Shown here piece after piece: positions 1-9,334 of a stretch of DNA of 29,197 bases (position 1 is its first letter; every line of letters begins with the position of its first letter). Origin of the DNA: Mikrocytos mackini (taxonomy: Eukaryota > Endomyxa > Ascetosporea > Mikrocytida > Mikrocytiidae); NCBI GenBank assembly GCA_030180075.1, contig JASNJN010000140.1, positions 1-29,197 of the forward strand, written 5' to 3'. Both the position numbers and the translations under genes were made by a program. The notes under the pieces are model-generated. The model had not been told where the DNA came from, made no database searches, and saw only the letters and a list, made by a program, of their open reading frames with translations.

Positions 1-329
1 TGACAATTTACACGTTGTAATTGGAGAGAGAGAAAGAGAGGAGGTATAGATGGGTTCATTTTGTTAGACTGTGAGTATCGTTCTTTCCTCAAATTCTGGT
101 TTCTTTTACAAAGTTCACAAATTGTCTGGCTAGGTTGTGATATGTTAGAAGGCCAGCGTTCATGGCAATAAAAACAAACTACCATTCTATAACTTAACAT
201 TTCTTTTTCAAAATCAAAAATATGTTTAATATTGTCACTGAAAGTTTTATTAAACGAACCCGTGTAAGATTGTACTATCTCTGTTTTTACAACTTTTATC
301 TCATCGGTTTCTTTTTTGGGTGTAATATT
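1..329 (-). pseudogene. Helitron-type protein fragment, zinc-motif region, runs off left edge
   Basis: The frame of the upstream OTU gene continues after its TGA stop for about 109 codons with no further stop, down to base 1. It holds a paired Cys arrangement (CFYCHERW, then ICELCK) followed by a segment with SNKMNP and PPLF. In Helitron replicase/helicase proteins a C-x2-C...C-x2-C module followed by an asparagine, methionine, proline motif precedes the Rep and helicase domains. The order OTU, zinc module, Rep/helicase is a known Helitron layout, so this is probably the middle of such a protein with the rest outside the window. One in-frame stop separates it from the OTU part. It could instead be a separately translated ORF beginning at the internal ATG at 206. 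Family assignment is by motif memory only. Confidence 0.5.
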
Positions 330-752
330 TCATATTTTCATCTTTCTCTTATTCCTTTTCAATTTAAAGTTGAAAGATGGATTTAGCCAATTATCGAGAT
401 CATAAACAGAATCGTAGTGTACCCTGTTTTTATATAATAAATTAACCACAACCGAACCTGACTCATTTATCGTATTTCTCAACTTAAAATTTTCAAACAC
501 TTGAATCTTTAAATCCAGGCAACGTGCTGGAGAGTTGATAGCGACGTGGTCAGCCAATTCCCCTTGACGTGCCTGTCTTTTAAGATAAGCTTCAAGTTCT
601 TCTGTAATAAACTCCTCAAACTCCCTTCTGTGCTCTTTTAAAAATCCCGTTGTACATTCTCTAATGTACATGTGCTCGTCTTGTGTTTTGTATAATTGGT
701 GTGAGATAGAACGGTAAAAACAGTTACCGTCCTTTTGTATTCGTTGAATCAT
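330..752 (-). CDS. OTU-family cysteine protease domain (Helitron-associated)
   Basis: The 140-residue ORF starts at a true ATG at 752. It opens almost at once with the OTU nucleophile motif DGNCFYRS (Asp8, Cys11), has the internal GELADHVAINS segment (64-74) typical of the OTU core, and ends with the histidine motif RVHYDSVYD (His112). All three catalytic-type positions are present, and the size matches a bare OTU domain. OTU enzymes cleave ubiquitin or ubiquitin-like linkages. Because the frame goes on past the TGA into a Helitron-like zinc region, I read this as the N-terminal domain of a Helitron protein, now cut by one stop, rather than a host deubiquitinase. The A/T motif before the ATG (AAAATTTAAA) resembles host start signals. 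A free-standing host OTU protein remains possible. Confidence 0.65.
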   Translation of the reverse strand: MIQRIQKDGNCFYRSISHQLYKTQDEHMYIRECTTGFLKEHRREFEEFITEELEAYLKRQARQGELADHVAINSPARCLDLKIQVFENFKLRNTINESGSVVVNLLYKNRVHYDSVYDLDNWLNPSFNFKLKRNKRKMKI

Positions 753-2228
753 TTTAAAAGAATTTAAATTTTCAAATTTAAAAGATCACAAATTTAATAA
801 CAATTATACATTTGCCAAAATTTAACATGTTTTATGTCGTATATTGAAAATTAGGTTTAAATTGTAGTTTAAAAATTTTTATGTCAGAAAAATTCCAAAC
901 ACAAACTATGGTCGACAGAAGAAGTATTGAGAATATCAAAAGAAGTAATTCGGCCTTTGGGGTATAAAAACGAAGTGGTGTGGTTTAACTGTTGTTATGT
1001 CCAAGCCTGTACGAGTTAGTAGTTCGCAACTATGGTGTGTACCAATGGGACGATTACTGGGCCCATCAAGAAAGGAATAAAGGCAGACTGTAGCTTTAGA
1101 AGTCCCAATATCTGATGATACACATACATAGAACAACCAAAAGCACACAGGACTAACTATATGATTTCAACTACTTTAAGGGGAATGAGCAAACATAGGT
1201 AGAGAGAAGAGAACAAATGTTTTGGACCAATAAATAATTAAATATACTCATAATAAATACATTAAGTATTATACTTTTAATCTACATATTCGTTTTTATT
1301 TTGTTTTTATATAATTAATTAATATTTCATTCTTATTACCTTAGAATATGTAAATATTGTAATTGTAAACTAATATGATATATTAAACGTTTGTGAGTTA
1401 AATATTTAAGAATTAAGTTATTTATTGAGTCCAAATTGATGTTAGGTTCTTTCTTTCGTTTTGATATTTACATATGAAACGCTAGTTTAGACGCATTAAG
1501 AGATATCATATTCCATTTAGATCATTTACTGCTCGATTTCATCATCATCATACATTAACCCCACACAATGTATTCTTCCTTTTTTCTGTTTGTAATTCCA
1601 CTTATTATAGATTGATACTTGTAGTTTGTAGGTGCTGGGATTGAATTTAGACAATTGAACGACGCGCCAGTTTAATGAGTCGGTGTAGGCTTGGTGTATT
1701 CCAGTTATGATAGGCTATTAAATCTCGTAGTAACTTCCTTCTGATTCCTGTGTTTCTTATTCCCGATGTACTTGTGTAGACTCACAACCTGGCTACTCTA
1801 GAAATAGTCTTTCGTCCTTTATATCATAATACTGTATGGGCTCTTGTGTTGGGTCAGCGGGGTTAGAAAGCTTGTTGAAAAAATTTTAAGTTTCAAAATA
1901 TTTGAAAAGTTTTTATTAATATTTGAATCAACACCTATAATTTATGAACCATATTTATCAATTGTATTGTTTATTTTTCATGTAGCCAAATATATTGGTC
2001 AAAAATCGACTTTTAATTTTTTGAAAAGTAAAATTTGAAAAAACTGGGGAACGATCCAGGGGCGTCTTAACTTCATAATGGGTCTTATTTTGTTTATTTT
2101 GTTCTAATATGTCCCCTATACTATTTATTGAATATGGAAGTCCCTACAAAAAAAAATTAATTCCCTTATCTAATAAGTGCTCCGCTTCGCTCCGCACGAT
2201 CATACTTTAAATGTGTTCTTCATCTGTA
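753..2228. other. Spacer without a supportable gene
   Basis: The stretch is strongly AT-rich with scattered stops in all frames. Between about 905 and 1170 base composition is less AT-rich than its surroundings and a 70-codon minus-strand ORF is open (936-1148), but I recognise nothing in it. At 2057 a CAGGGGCGTC sequence looks like a hAT terminal end, but no matching opposite end was found. The 5' end of the Helitron-like element should lie somewhere in this stretch, but I could not place it. Confidence 0.4.
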
Positions 2229-2232
2229 TTAA

Positions 2233-3079
2233 CACTTTCTGTACGGAGGGCCTCTATAGAGGCCATGAAAAAAAAGACGTTCTGTACGAAGGGCCTCTAT
2301 AGAGGCCATGAGAATAATCGCCATAGAACGAACCAATAATTAATTATCTATTGCAATTATGTATCAAAGTGTCATTTTATAAACCATAAAGAAATTAACG
2401 ACATGTAGGATGATTTTTGCTAAATTTTCTGCATTTTATACCAAAATTTGCAACATCTATTAGAATCGATATGAAATTTAGAAATATTGATTAAACACTA
2501 TTAAATTGAATCATCTTCAGTTTTAGTCTTCATAACCCCCTCAGCTTTTCTCAAAAACATAAGTTTGTATTTTCAAAAGTTATTTCCCCACTATAAGATT
2601 TAAAAAATAATGGAACTTACAGGTATTTTTACTCATCAAAAATTAGTGTATAACAACAAATTAACATATAACACAATTATGTTTTTGAAATTAACAAAAT
2701 TTTGAAAAATTAAAAATTTATAAAATTTGCTAGGATTATTTTTGATAAAGTCAGTTTTAAGACAACCAAATATATGTTTTATATATATATAAACATCATA
2801 CTGTCGTGGTAACGATGTCGAAGATATTTCCGAAGACAATAATAGTCACGGTAATATTGTTGATAAGAGATCTAAATACCAATAGAGAATCTATTGTTGG
2901 TATTTGGGCAGTTAATAAATAAATAATGAATAAAATAAGTTTTCAAAATTTACATTTTTCAGAAATATATGAAATCCTTATTTAACTCAAGGCTATTAGG
3001 CCTTCAGCACCAAGCCAACCCTGGCAATACGTTAACAATATATAAAAAAATTTCAAAAAAGTGCTCCGTACAGAAAGTG
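2233..3079. mobile_element. piggyBac-like non-autonomous element (MITE), TTAA target
   Basis: The element is 847 bp and bounded by perfect 16-bp terminal inverted repeats, CACTTTCTGTACGGAG at 2233-2248 and its reverse complement at 3064-3079. TTAA lies directly outside both ends (2229-2232 and 3080-3083). Duplicated TTAA is the hallmark of piggyBac transposition, and a CAC-type start fits that superfamily. Just inside the left end is a tandemly repeated palindrome, GGCCTCTATAGAGGCC. No transposase is encoded; the 67-codon ORF at 2636-2839 has no recognisable motif. It is therefore a non-autonomous copy needing a transposase from elsewhere. The perfect ends and target duplication suggest a fairly recent insertion. 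Confidence 0.85.
2239..2312. repeat. Two tandem copies of a palindromic unit
   Basis: TTCTGTACG followed by G or A, then AGGGCCTCTATAGAGGCC and ATGA, occurs twice head to tail (about 2239-2268 and 2281-2310), separated by an A-rich stretch. Each unit contains the perfect 16-bp palindrome GGCCTCTATAGAGGCC. The first copy overlaps the left terminal repeat of the piggyBac-like element, so the second may be a subterminal transposase-binding copy, as is common in that family. Function is inferred. Confidence 0.7.
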
Positions 3080-3134
3080 TTAACATTTATTAAAACATAA
3101 TTAATTTTTGAAAAGTTAAAAAAGCTTTTTAAAC

Positions 3135-3505
3135 CAGAGTTGAGAATTTTGCCTAAATCCAGAACCCGACCCGCCCCGCCTTCGGGTCGGGCGGGTCGGG
3201 TAGGAAATTTGTAAGAATTTTTCTACTAAAAAATTAATTCCCCCAAATTTATGATATTCAAAAATAACAAATCAAAACTCAAAAATTATTTGCTTTAGCC
3301 TGTTTTCATCATATAATCTATATCAGAGTAAATTAACTATTTGAAAATAAAATTACGCAAATATCTAGCGTAAATAACTAATATTGTGCATATTTTTAAA
3401 AGTGCATCCATGTGAGAGTTTTTAGCGTTTTTTTGACCTTCTTCCGCCCGAACCCGACCCGAACGGGTCGGGTTCGGGCGGTCGGGTCGGAAATTCTCAA
3501 CTCTG
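3135..3505. mobile_element. hAT-type MITE with perfect TIRs and 8-bp target duplication
   Basis: The element is 371 bp with perfect 15-bp terminal repeats, CAGAGTTGAGAATTT at 3135-3149 and its reverse complement at 3491-3505. An identical 8-bp duplication TTTTAAAC flanks it on both sides (3127-3134 and 3506-3513). An 8-bp duplication with a CAG-starting end is diagnostic of the hAT superfamily. Both subterminal regions are GC-rich and self-complementary, made of CCCGACCCG/CGGGTCGGG runs, in contrast to an AT-rich centre. No coding capacity is present. A degraded relative of its right end occurs near 9075-9150. Confidence 0.88.
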
Positions 3506-3513
3506 TTTTAAAC

Positions 3514-4394
3514 CATTCGATATGATATTTCTTTGATAATTTCAAAATTTATTTCGCAAGTCTAACTTTAACACATTTTAATCGATTTCCACATACTTTA
3601 ATCTGTTTAAACCTCGAAACATAGCCTATACAAAGGTTTCAAAGGAAGTTTGTACTGGTTTTAAAATGCTGGAATGTAGATATGTGTGTTTTGTATTGTT
3701 TTTATTTTTAAATTTTAAATTTTATAAAGGAAAACATGCCCCACTGTAATCCTTGTGGCGAAAGCTTTATGACGAAGCACGACTTTTAACCATTTGCAAC
3801 TACTTTATTTTTGCCACCATAGGATCATTCATTACATTAAGAAAGGCTTCTCTCACGCCTTATACTATGAAACGAAGGATTAAATCAACACCTCATCGGT
3901 ATTCTTTAATTTTGGGGCATCGATACAAACACATCGCGATTTAATGATATAAACAGACCTTTTCAATCCTCTATGTTCTTTTCCACGGAAATGGCTTGGT
4001 ATTTTCAATTAAACGTCCAACAACACAGTTTGGATAGATTTAATGACATGTTGGAAGTAACCACTTATGCATTTATCAGCCCGAATTATTCATCTATGTT
4101 ATAAGCAATATGGACCTATTTGATTGGGAAAGGATTTGTCACATACACAAATAAAAACAATCCATAACTAGATATGGCAACCTTTTGCTGTTATATTAAT
4201 GGGATGGGTTGAATACAGGAATGTCAGATCATTTAAAAGAAATAAATGTTTGTTCTTAGCCACAAAGATTTCCCCATTTTAAATTCAACAAATAATAAAC
4301 AATACAGCTTTAGAAAAACATAAGTATAGAAAGCAACATAATATCACGATTTTAATAAAACAATCAAACCCTCTACATAAACAACTCTTATTAA
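3514..4394. other. Spacer without a supportable gene
   Basis: The 63-codon ORF at 3753-3944 and other short frames show no recognisable family, and stops are frequent on both strands. Part of it is probably the 3' flank of the adjacent MULE-type transposon, but no terminal repeat could be found. Confidence 0.4.
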
Positions 4395-6233
4395 TTACTG
4401 TATGCAACAAACGTAAATATCATGCTTGTTGTTAACTACTCCTTGTAAGCAATCTAAATGGAACCATTTGTGACAGCGCATACAACTTATCCAATCAATC
4501 AGAGGAGACGTGTTACTGTCTTCAGTTAAAAAGCATGCCCAACACACAGAAAAGGTTTTGCTGACTTCTTTTACTTTAGGACCTCTTTTCTTCTTGAACG
4601 TCTGAAATTTATAAACAGACTTCTCTTCTTTAATGACATTGATATCTCGCTGTTTCACTACTATCCGGGTTTTATTGAAGTTTGGTCTAATGATAGGAGG
4701 CTCAAATTCCAATTTCTTACCATTAATAGATACTAAATTTTTGCATTGTTCTAACAAAGAAGAAATATCAGAGTAATTTTCTAACTTCCTACATTTATCA
4801 TCAACAACGGATAATGTACTCATTAAAGACTCTAGTTCATCGTAACTCACATTTTTAACTTCCTTTAACTTAGAATTTTCAATTGTAGTATGATGGGCTT
4901 TATTATTAACTTGAGAGTTGGACTTGGAATCTGCACTTCTATATTGTGAAACATATTCTTTGAAGTTACTATAGGCGCGAAGAATAAACGTTTCCAGAAA
5001 GAATTCAGTTACTACACTATGGATGTGCTTACACATCTGTTTGCTCTTTATATAACTTAAGCACTCACATTCGAATTCATTAACATGGAACAAACAGAAT
5101 GGACATACAACTTTAGAAGAAAGAAATGTTGTATATATTTTTACTTTGACGACCTTATAATTGCCGCATTTAAAGTTAACTTCATCAAGTTTTATTATTT
5201 CTTCTTTGGGAATATTCAATGAAGTTTTGTGATTCTTTATAGATTGACGAATTCTGAAGCTTTTATTCTCTTTCTTGTTTGAATGGGATTTGACTATATA
5301 TTCCCCTATTAATAAATGTGAAGTGTCAAACAGTTTGTGACAAAGTAAATCAACACGACGGTTAGTGATATTTCTTAGGAATTTGTACTTCAACTTGCGA
5401 AAGAAACTTTCACAATAGTTATTTGTATTGAAATAACATTTGAGGCGATATAGAAGACCCCATTTCTCTTTGTTGTGATAGTAGTAGGAGTTGAAGTATT
5501 TGTAAAATTGAGGGGACCTTGTATTAAGTACATTCATAAAATTGTCAAGTACTTTTAAAAACGTATCAATATCAGTGGTCGAAGATAAAATTCCAAGATA
5601 CTCTATAATTATGTTCTTTGTTTGTTCGTTTTAAACTATTTTATTGATATTCTTTTTCCAGTTTTTTTTCACGTGAAAATCGCTGTATATATGCCGAATT
5701 TCATAGTCGAAGTTTTTTATCCATCCATTATAAAACCCGGTATACATATCGGATATAAAATATTTTACTTTTGTGTCATTTTGTATTATTTCTTTAAATT
5801 TGCTGAAAACATACGTCAATATGTCTTCGCGTTCGCTTGAACATAATATGTAAATAAAAGTGAATGCTGTGAAATCATCTGTTACTATCATCCCGACGAC
5901 CAAAGGATATGAGTATTGGTTAGTACTATGAGTAGAATCGAAAAGTACCCCATTTTCACAGAAATTATTGTATTTCTCCAATAAAGTTGGTGTTGTAAAT
6001 GAAAAAATAAATTCGTTAGATTTTATTTTATATTTACTTATTTCGACACCCAAATCTTTAAAGATTATTTCTATTATATATTTGTTGTTTTTCTTAAACT
6101 CGGTCGCTGCATTTTTCATTTCAATCAAACTTGTGTAGTCGTTTTGATCAATTATTATCTTATTTTGACAGTGTCTTTTAAGTATTGAAGGTATCCCATT
6201 GTGAGAGTCCGGGACTTTGATTCTATTTCGTTG
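4395..6233 (-). pseudogene. Mutator-like (MULE) transposase with SWIM and PHD-type zinc motifs, one in-frame stop
   Basis: A single reading frame runs from 6233 to 4395, broken only by one in-frame TAA at 5631-5633. The N-terminal part (GIPSILKRHCQ onward) has no ATG at its beginning and meets a stop at 6234, so the true start is lost or lies beyond the MITE at 6239. It contains the MULE DDE core: VLFDSTHSTN (first Asp), KYFISDMYTGF (second Asp) and HIYSDFHVKKNW. After the stop the third acidic residue follows in NTNNYCESFFRKLK. Next come a SWIM zinc finger (CPFC...CEC...CKHIH) and a C-terminal Cys4-His-Cys3-like PHD finger (CWAC...CMRCHKWFHLDC...CC). MULE transposases cut and paste DNA transposons. 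The stop splits the catalytic triad, so activity is unlikely unless the stop is read through. No terminal repeats were found. Confidence 0.75.
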
Positions 6234-6238
6234 TCAAT

Positions 6239-6620
6239 AAGGGTTGGTTTTAGTCCGCGGATAAAACGTTTTGTCCGGGACACGGTTTTAACCTGGTTAA
6301 AACCGGATTAAACTGGTTAAAACCGTTTGGAAAATCACAAAACTTGATTTTGAAAAATATTCAACATTTTCCAATTTTCATATTCAATCAAACAATAAAG
6401 CGTAATGTCAGGAAATAAGAAACAAAATGTTTATTGAATCATAAAAAATCTTCTAAATCTAAACCATAAAATGTAAATTCAAAATTTAACAAAAACCCGA
6501 TAAACTCGGAACAAAAATTTTTAAAAAATTTTCCCTACCAAATAAGGGGTTTTATCCGGACAAAACGTCCTAAACGTTTTTACCGAGACGGATTTTGGCG
6601 GTTTAATCCGATCAACCCTG
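6239..6620. mobile_element. hAT-like MITE family A, copy 1
   Basis: This 382-bp sequence is repeated at 7403-7771 at roughly 85-90 percent identity by eye. It begins with AAGGGTTGGTTTTAGTCCG and ends with CAACCCTG, so its ends match CAGGGTTG in inverted orientation except for a changed first base. Subterminal runs rich in GGATAAAACG, AACCTGG and AACCG surround an AT-rich middle. No clear 8-bp target duplication is visible, so the hAT assignment rests on the ends alone. It abuts the truncated N-terminus of the MULE transposase. Confidence 0.6.
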
Positions 6621-7402
6621 ATCATATAGTCATTCATAGGAGAACCAACCCTTGTTTTACTAAGTAGATTGAACTGAGTGGTTTGCCAAAATAATTGATG
6701 GTGTTGTAGTCATCTCAACTGGATAATTTTGAAAGTCCTAATGGGAATCCTAAATCTGATCTAGGATTACACAAGTTCGAAATATTTATTTTTTCTTTTA
6801 TATTTACATCTTTGGCCAACCCCATATTGGACATTACCATTACCAATAGTTCAATATATTTTCTAATATAGGCGATCGCTATTATATCCGGAAGAAATGG
6901 CAGAGACACTTTTCAGTTGCCCTTTCCCCATACTCTTTTGATGAGAATTTATTAGAAGCTTTTCTGCTGTCTCTCGATATATTTGTCTATTTCACTAGCT
7001 TTTATCTTGTGACCCAACATTTTGTGTTATATTATCCCGTTGGCATTTGTATCAAATCGGAATGTTTCTGTTATTGAACAGAGCAAGTAAAAAGTTTTTA
7101 ATTTCCAGGAATTGGAATTTGAAAAATAAAATTTCTCGATCATTTCCCAAATTCGTTGGAAAATAGATTTTAAAATGCATTCCCAATTCACGATAAATTA
7201 GAGACTCTGAAAATGGAACTCTACACAATAAAAATATTATACAGGAAAATATTAGTTAGTTTTTATAGAAACCCATGAATTATATGGTTTGATAATGTAA
7301 TTGTTCAGCTAGTTTTTACTGCAGATTATGTACACAAATCTAAAAACGTTAGTGCAAATAATGCATTTTATTGCGCAATAAATGGGTTGTCCTAGTCATC
7401 AC
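6621..7402. other. Spacer without a supportable gene
   Basis: Only short unrecognisable frames are present. An AACCAACCCTT motif at 6643-6653 mirrors the start of the preceding MITE and could be an alternative right end for it, but no matching target duplication supports this. Confidence 0.35.
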
Positions 7403-8377
7403 CAGGGTTGGTTTTAGTCCGCGGATAAAACGTTTTGTCCAGGACACGGTTTTAAACCTGGTTAAACCCGGATTAAACTGGTTTAAACCGTTTGGAAAAT
7501 CACAAAACCCGATTTTGAAAAATATTCAAAATTTTCCAATTTTCATACTCAATTAAACAATAAGTCGTAATGCCAGGAAATAAGAAACAAAATGTTTATT
7601 GAATCATGAAAATCATCTAAATCTAAACCACAAAATGTAAAATCAAAATTTAATAAAACCCCAATAAATTCGCGCCAGAAATTTTCGAACATTTCCCCTA
7701 CCAAATAAGGGGTTTTATCCGGACAAAATGTCCTAAACGTTTTGGCCGGGACGGTTTTTACCGGTTTAAACTAGAGGTGTCAGCTTCCGGCCGGAAGAAC
7801 ATTGAAAAATTCCGATTTTCTGACCCAAAAAGGCATGTCTTCTTTATTTTGATATAATATAAATTTTGATACAATAATATAGTGTAATGAAATCCATAAT
7901 TTAACACAAACCTCAAATGAAGTGATTTAGTTTCATTATAAGATTTATATGTTGAATTCAAAATGACATAAAAATAAAAAATATTTTTAAATAATTTTGA
8001 GGCATTTATCAACTTAAAATAAAACATAGATACGTTTATTTTATATTATAGGTCTTGAATGCACTTTATATGGAGCAAATTCATTCGATGATACTAATAC
8101 GATTTTGATATATCATATACAAGGGTATATATTCAGTATAAATTAACACAATAATCAGGATTTTGTGATTGGAAATTATTCATAGTGTTTTATTACATGG
8201 TAAAAAATTTATATTACAAACATGCTAGTAAAAATGTACAGTAAAAATTTTGTTGTGAAAATTGCGATTTCAATTTACATGAGCGATCGGAAAGGAAAAC
8301 TCTTTAGACCGACCCGATGTCGGAGTCGGTCGGAATCGGAATAGAATTTGTTTATTTTTGACACCTCTGCTTTAAAC
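7403..8377. mobile_element. hAT-like MITE family A, copy 2, split by another MITE
   Basis: The left part (7403-7771) begins with an intact CAGGGTTGG end and follows copy 1 at 6239 almost base for base, up to the GGTTTAAAC near the right end. There it is interrupted by a 598-bp insertion (7772-8369). The expected final CAACCCTG is not seen after the insertion, so the right end is eroded or lost. Having two copies in the same orientation within 1.2 kb shows this is a family, not a unique sequence. Confidence 0.6.
7772..8369. mobile_element. hAT-type MITE family B nested in family A copy
   Basis: The 598-bp element has ends TAGAGGTGTCA (7772) and, inverted, CAGAGGTGTCA (ending 8369), with 10 of 11 bases matching. 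Flanking 8-bp sequences GTTTAAAC (7764-7771) and CTTTAAAC (8370-8377) agree at 7 of 8 positions, as expected for a slightly decayed hAT duplication. Both subterminal zones carry short GC-rich palindromes (CCGGCCGG on the left; CCGAC, GTCGG and GGTCGG on the right). The interior is AT-rich and non-coding. It is inserted into family A, so family A copy 2 is older. Confidence 0.78.
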
Positions 8378-9334
8378 CCCTAAAAGACTAGAAACAGGAG
8401 GTTATTTTTAAGGATTTTTTGGATTTAATTTTCAAAGTTGGGTTTTTGCAAAATGCAAAAAGAATTTAAAATTATTTAAAAAAACGGTTTACATTGACTA
8501 ATTAGTCAAAATTGACTGGTAAATGCCCATATATTCTAAAACACGCAAGACGCCGTTCAAAGATTCTATAGATAAGTAGTTTTATAAAAATCGGAATAAA
8601 CAAAGTATATAAAAAACTTTTATAGGGTCTTATTTTGGGTTTTAAACCAGATACGAGCATTTTGGTAGTAAAATGTTTGAATTCCATAAAATTATTGATC
8701 AAAATAGTATTATAAATAGGATTCGGAATATATGTGATAAAACTTGCGGTCACATATTTTGAGTGAAATTCGATACAAACTCCTTTATAAATTTGGTAAA
8801 ATTTTTAGGTATCCCATATCTGAGTATCCTTTAAATTTAGAATTTCCTTTATAATCCCTAAAAATCACATATTTCCCACACATTTGATCATTTTTTGTCA
8901 CATATTGTCCGAACCTTAGTTATAAAAGTTGGTAAATCAACTTTTTGAACACAGCCAAATAGAAATATCCCTCCGAATATAGTTTATTTCACTTATCGAA
9001 ATCTTTGAATGAGTTCAGTAAGTTTAAAAGGTGACTTTATTAATAATTTTGGTCTTTCGTGATTTGTTGAGAATTTTTGGCGATTTTTGGACCTTCTTCC
9101 GCCTGAACCCGACTGGATCGAGTCGGGTACGCTCATGTCTGATTTAAATATTTACTGACTTGTTTTATTTTTGAAGTCAATGTTTTAAATTAAAAAAAAC
9201 TTTTAATTCTTCTACCTTGTTCCAACTTACCCCAAAATCAATCATTCTTATTTAAAATGGGTTTAGCGTAGCATATGTCATAATAAGCAGTAGCAATGAA
9301 AATACAAAATGAAATCATCACACAAAAATTTTCA
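8378..9334. other. Spacer with a decayed hAT MITE end
   Basis: No gene is recognisable. Around 9075-9150 a block containing GACCTTCTTCCGCC- and GAACCCGAC-type sequence resembles the right end of the hAT MITE at 3135-3505 but is diverged, with no intact terminal repeat. An ATG at 9296 opens the frame of the downstream membrane protein but is judged not to be the start. Confidence 0.4.

Noticed and set aside
330-752. OTU ORF as a host deubiquitinase
   Set aside because: The same frame continues into a Helitron-type zinc module, and the surroundings are all repeats; a mobile-element origin fits better.
936-1148. 70-codon minus-strand ORF in a less AT-rich island
   Set aside because: Too short, no recognisable motif, and no start-site motif; kept only as a note in the spacer.
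2057-2228. CAGGGGCGTC as the end of another hAT element
   Set aside because: No inverted partner or 8-bp duplication could be found nearby.
7758-8027. 89-codon minus-strand ORF
   Set aside because: It spans the junction between two MITE families, so it is a chance frame.
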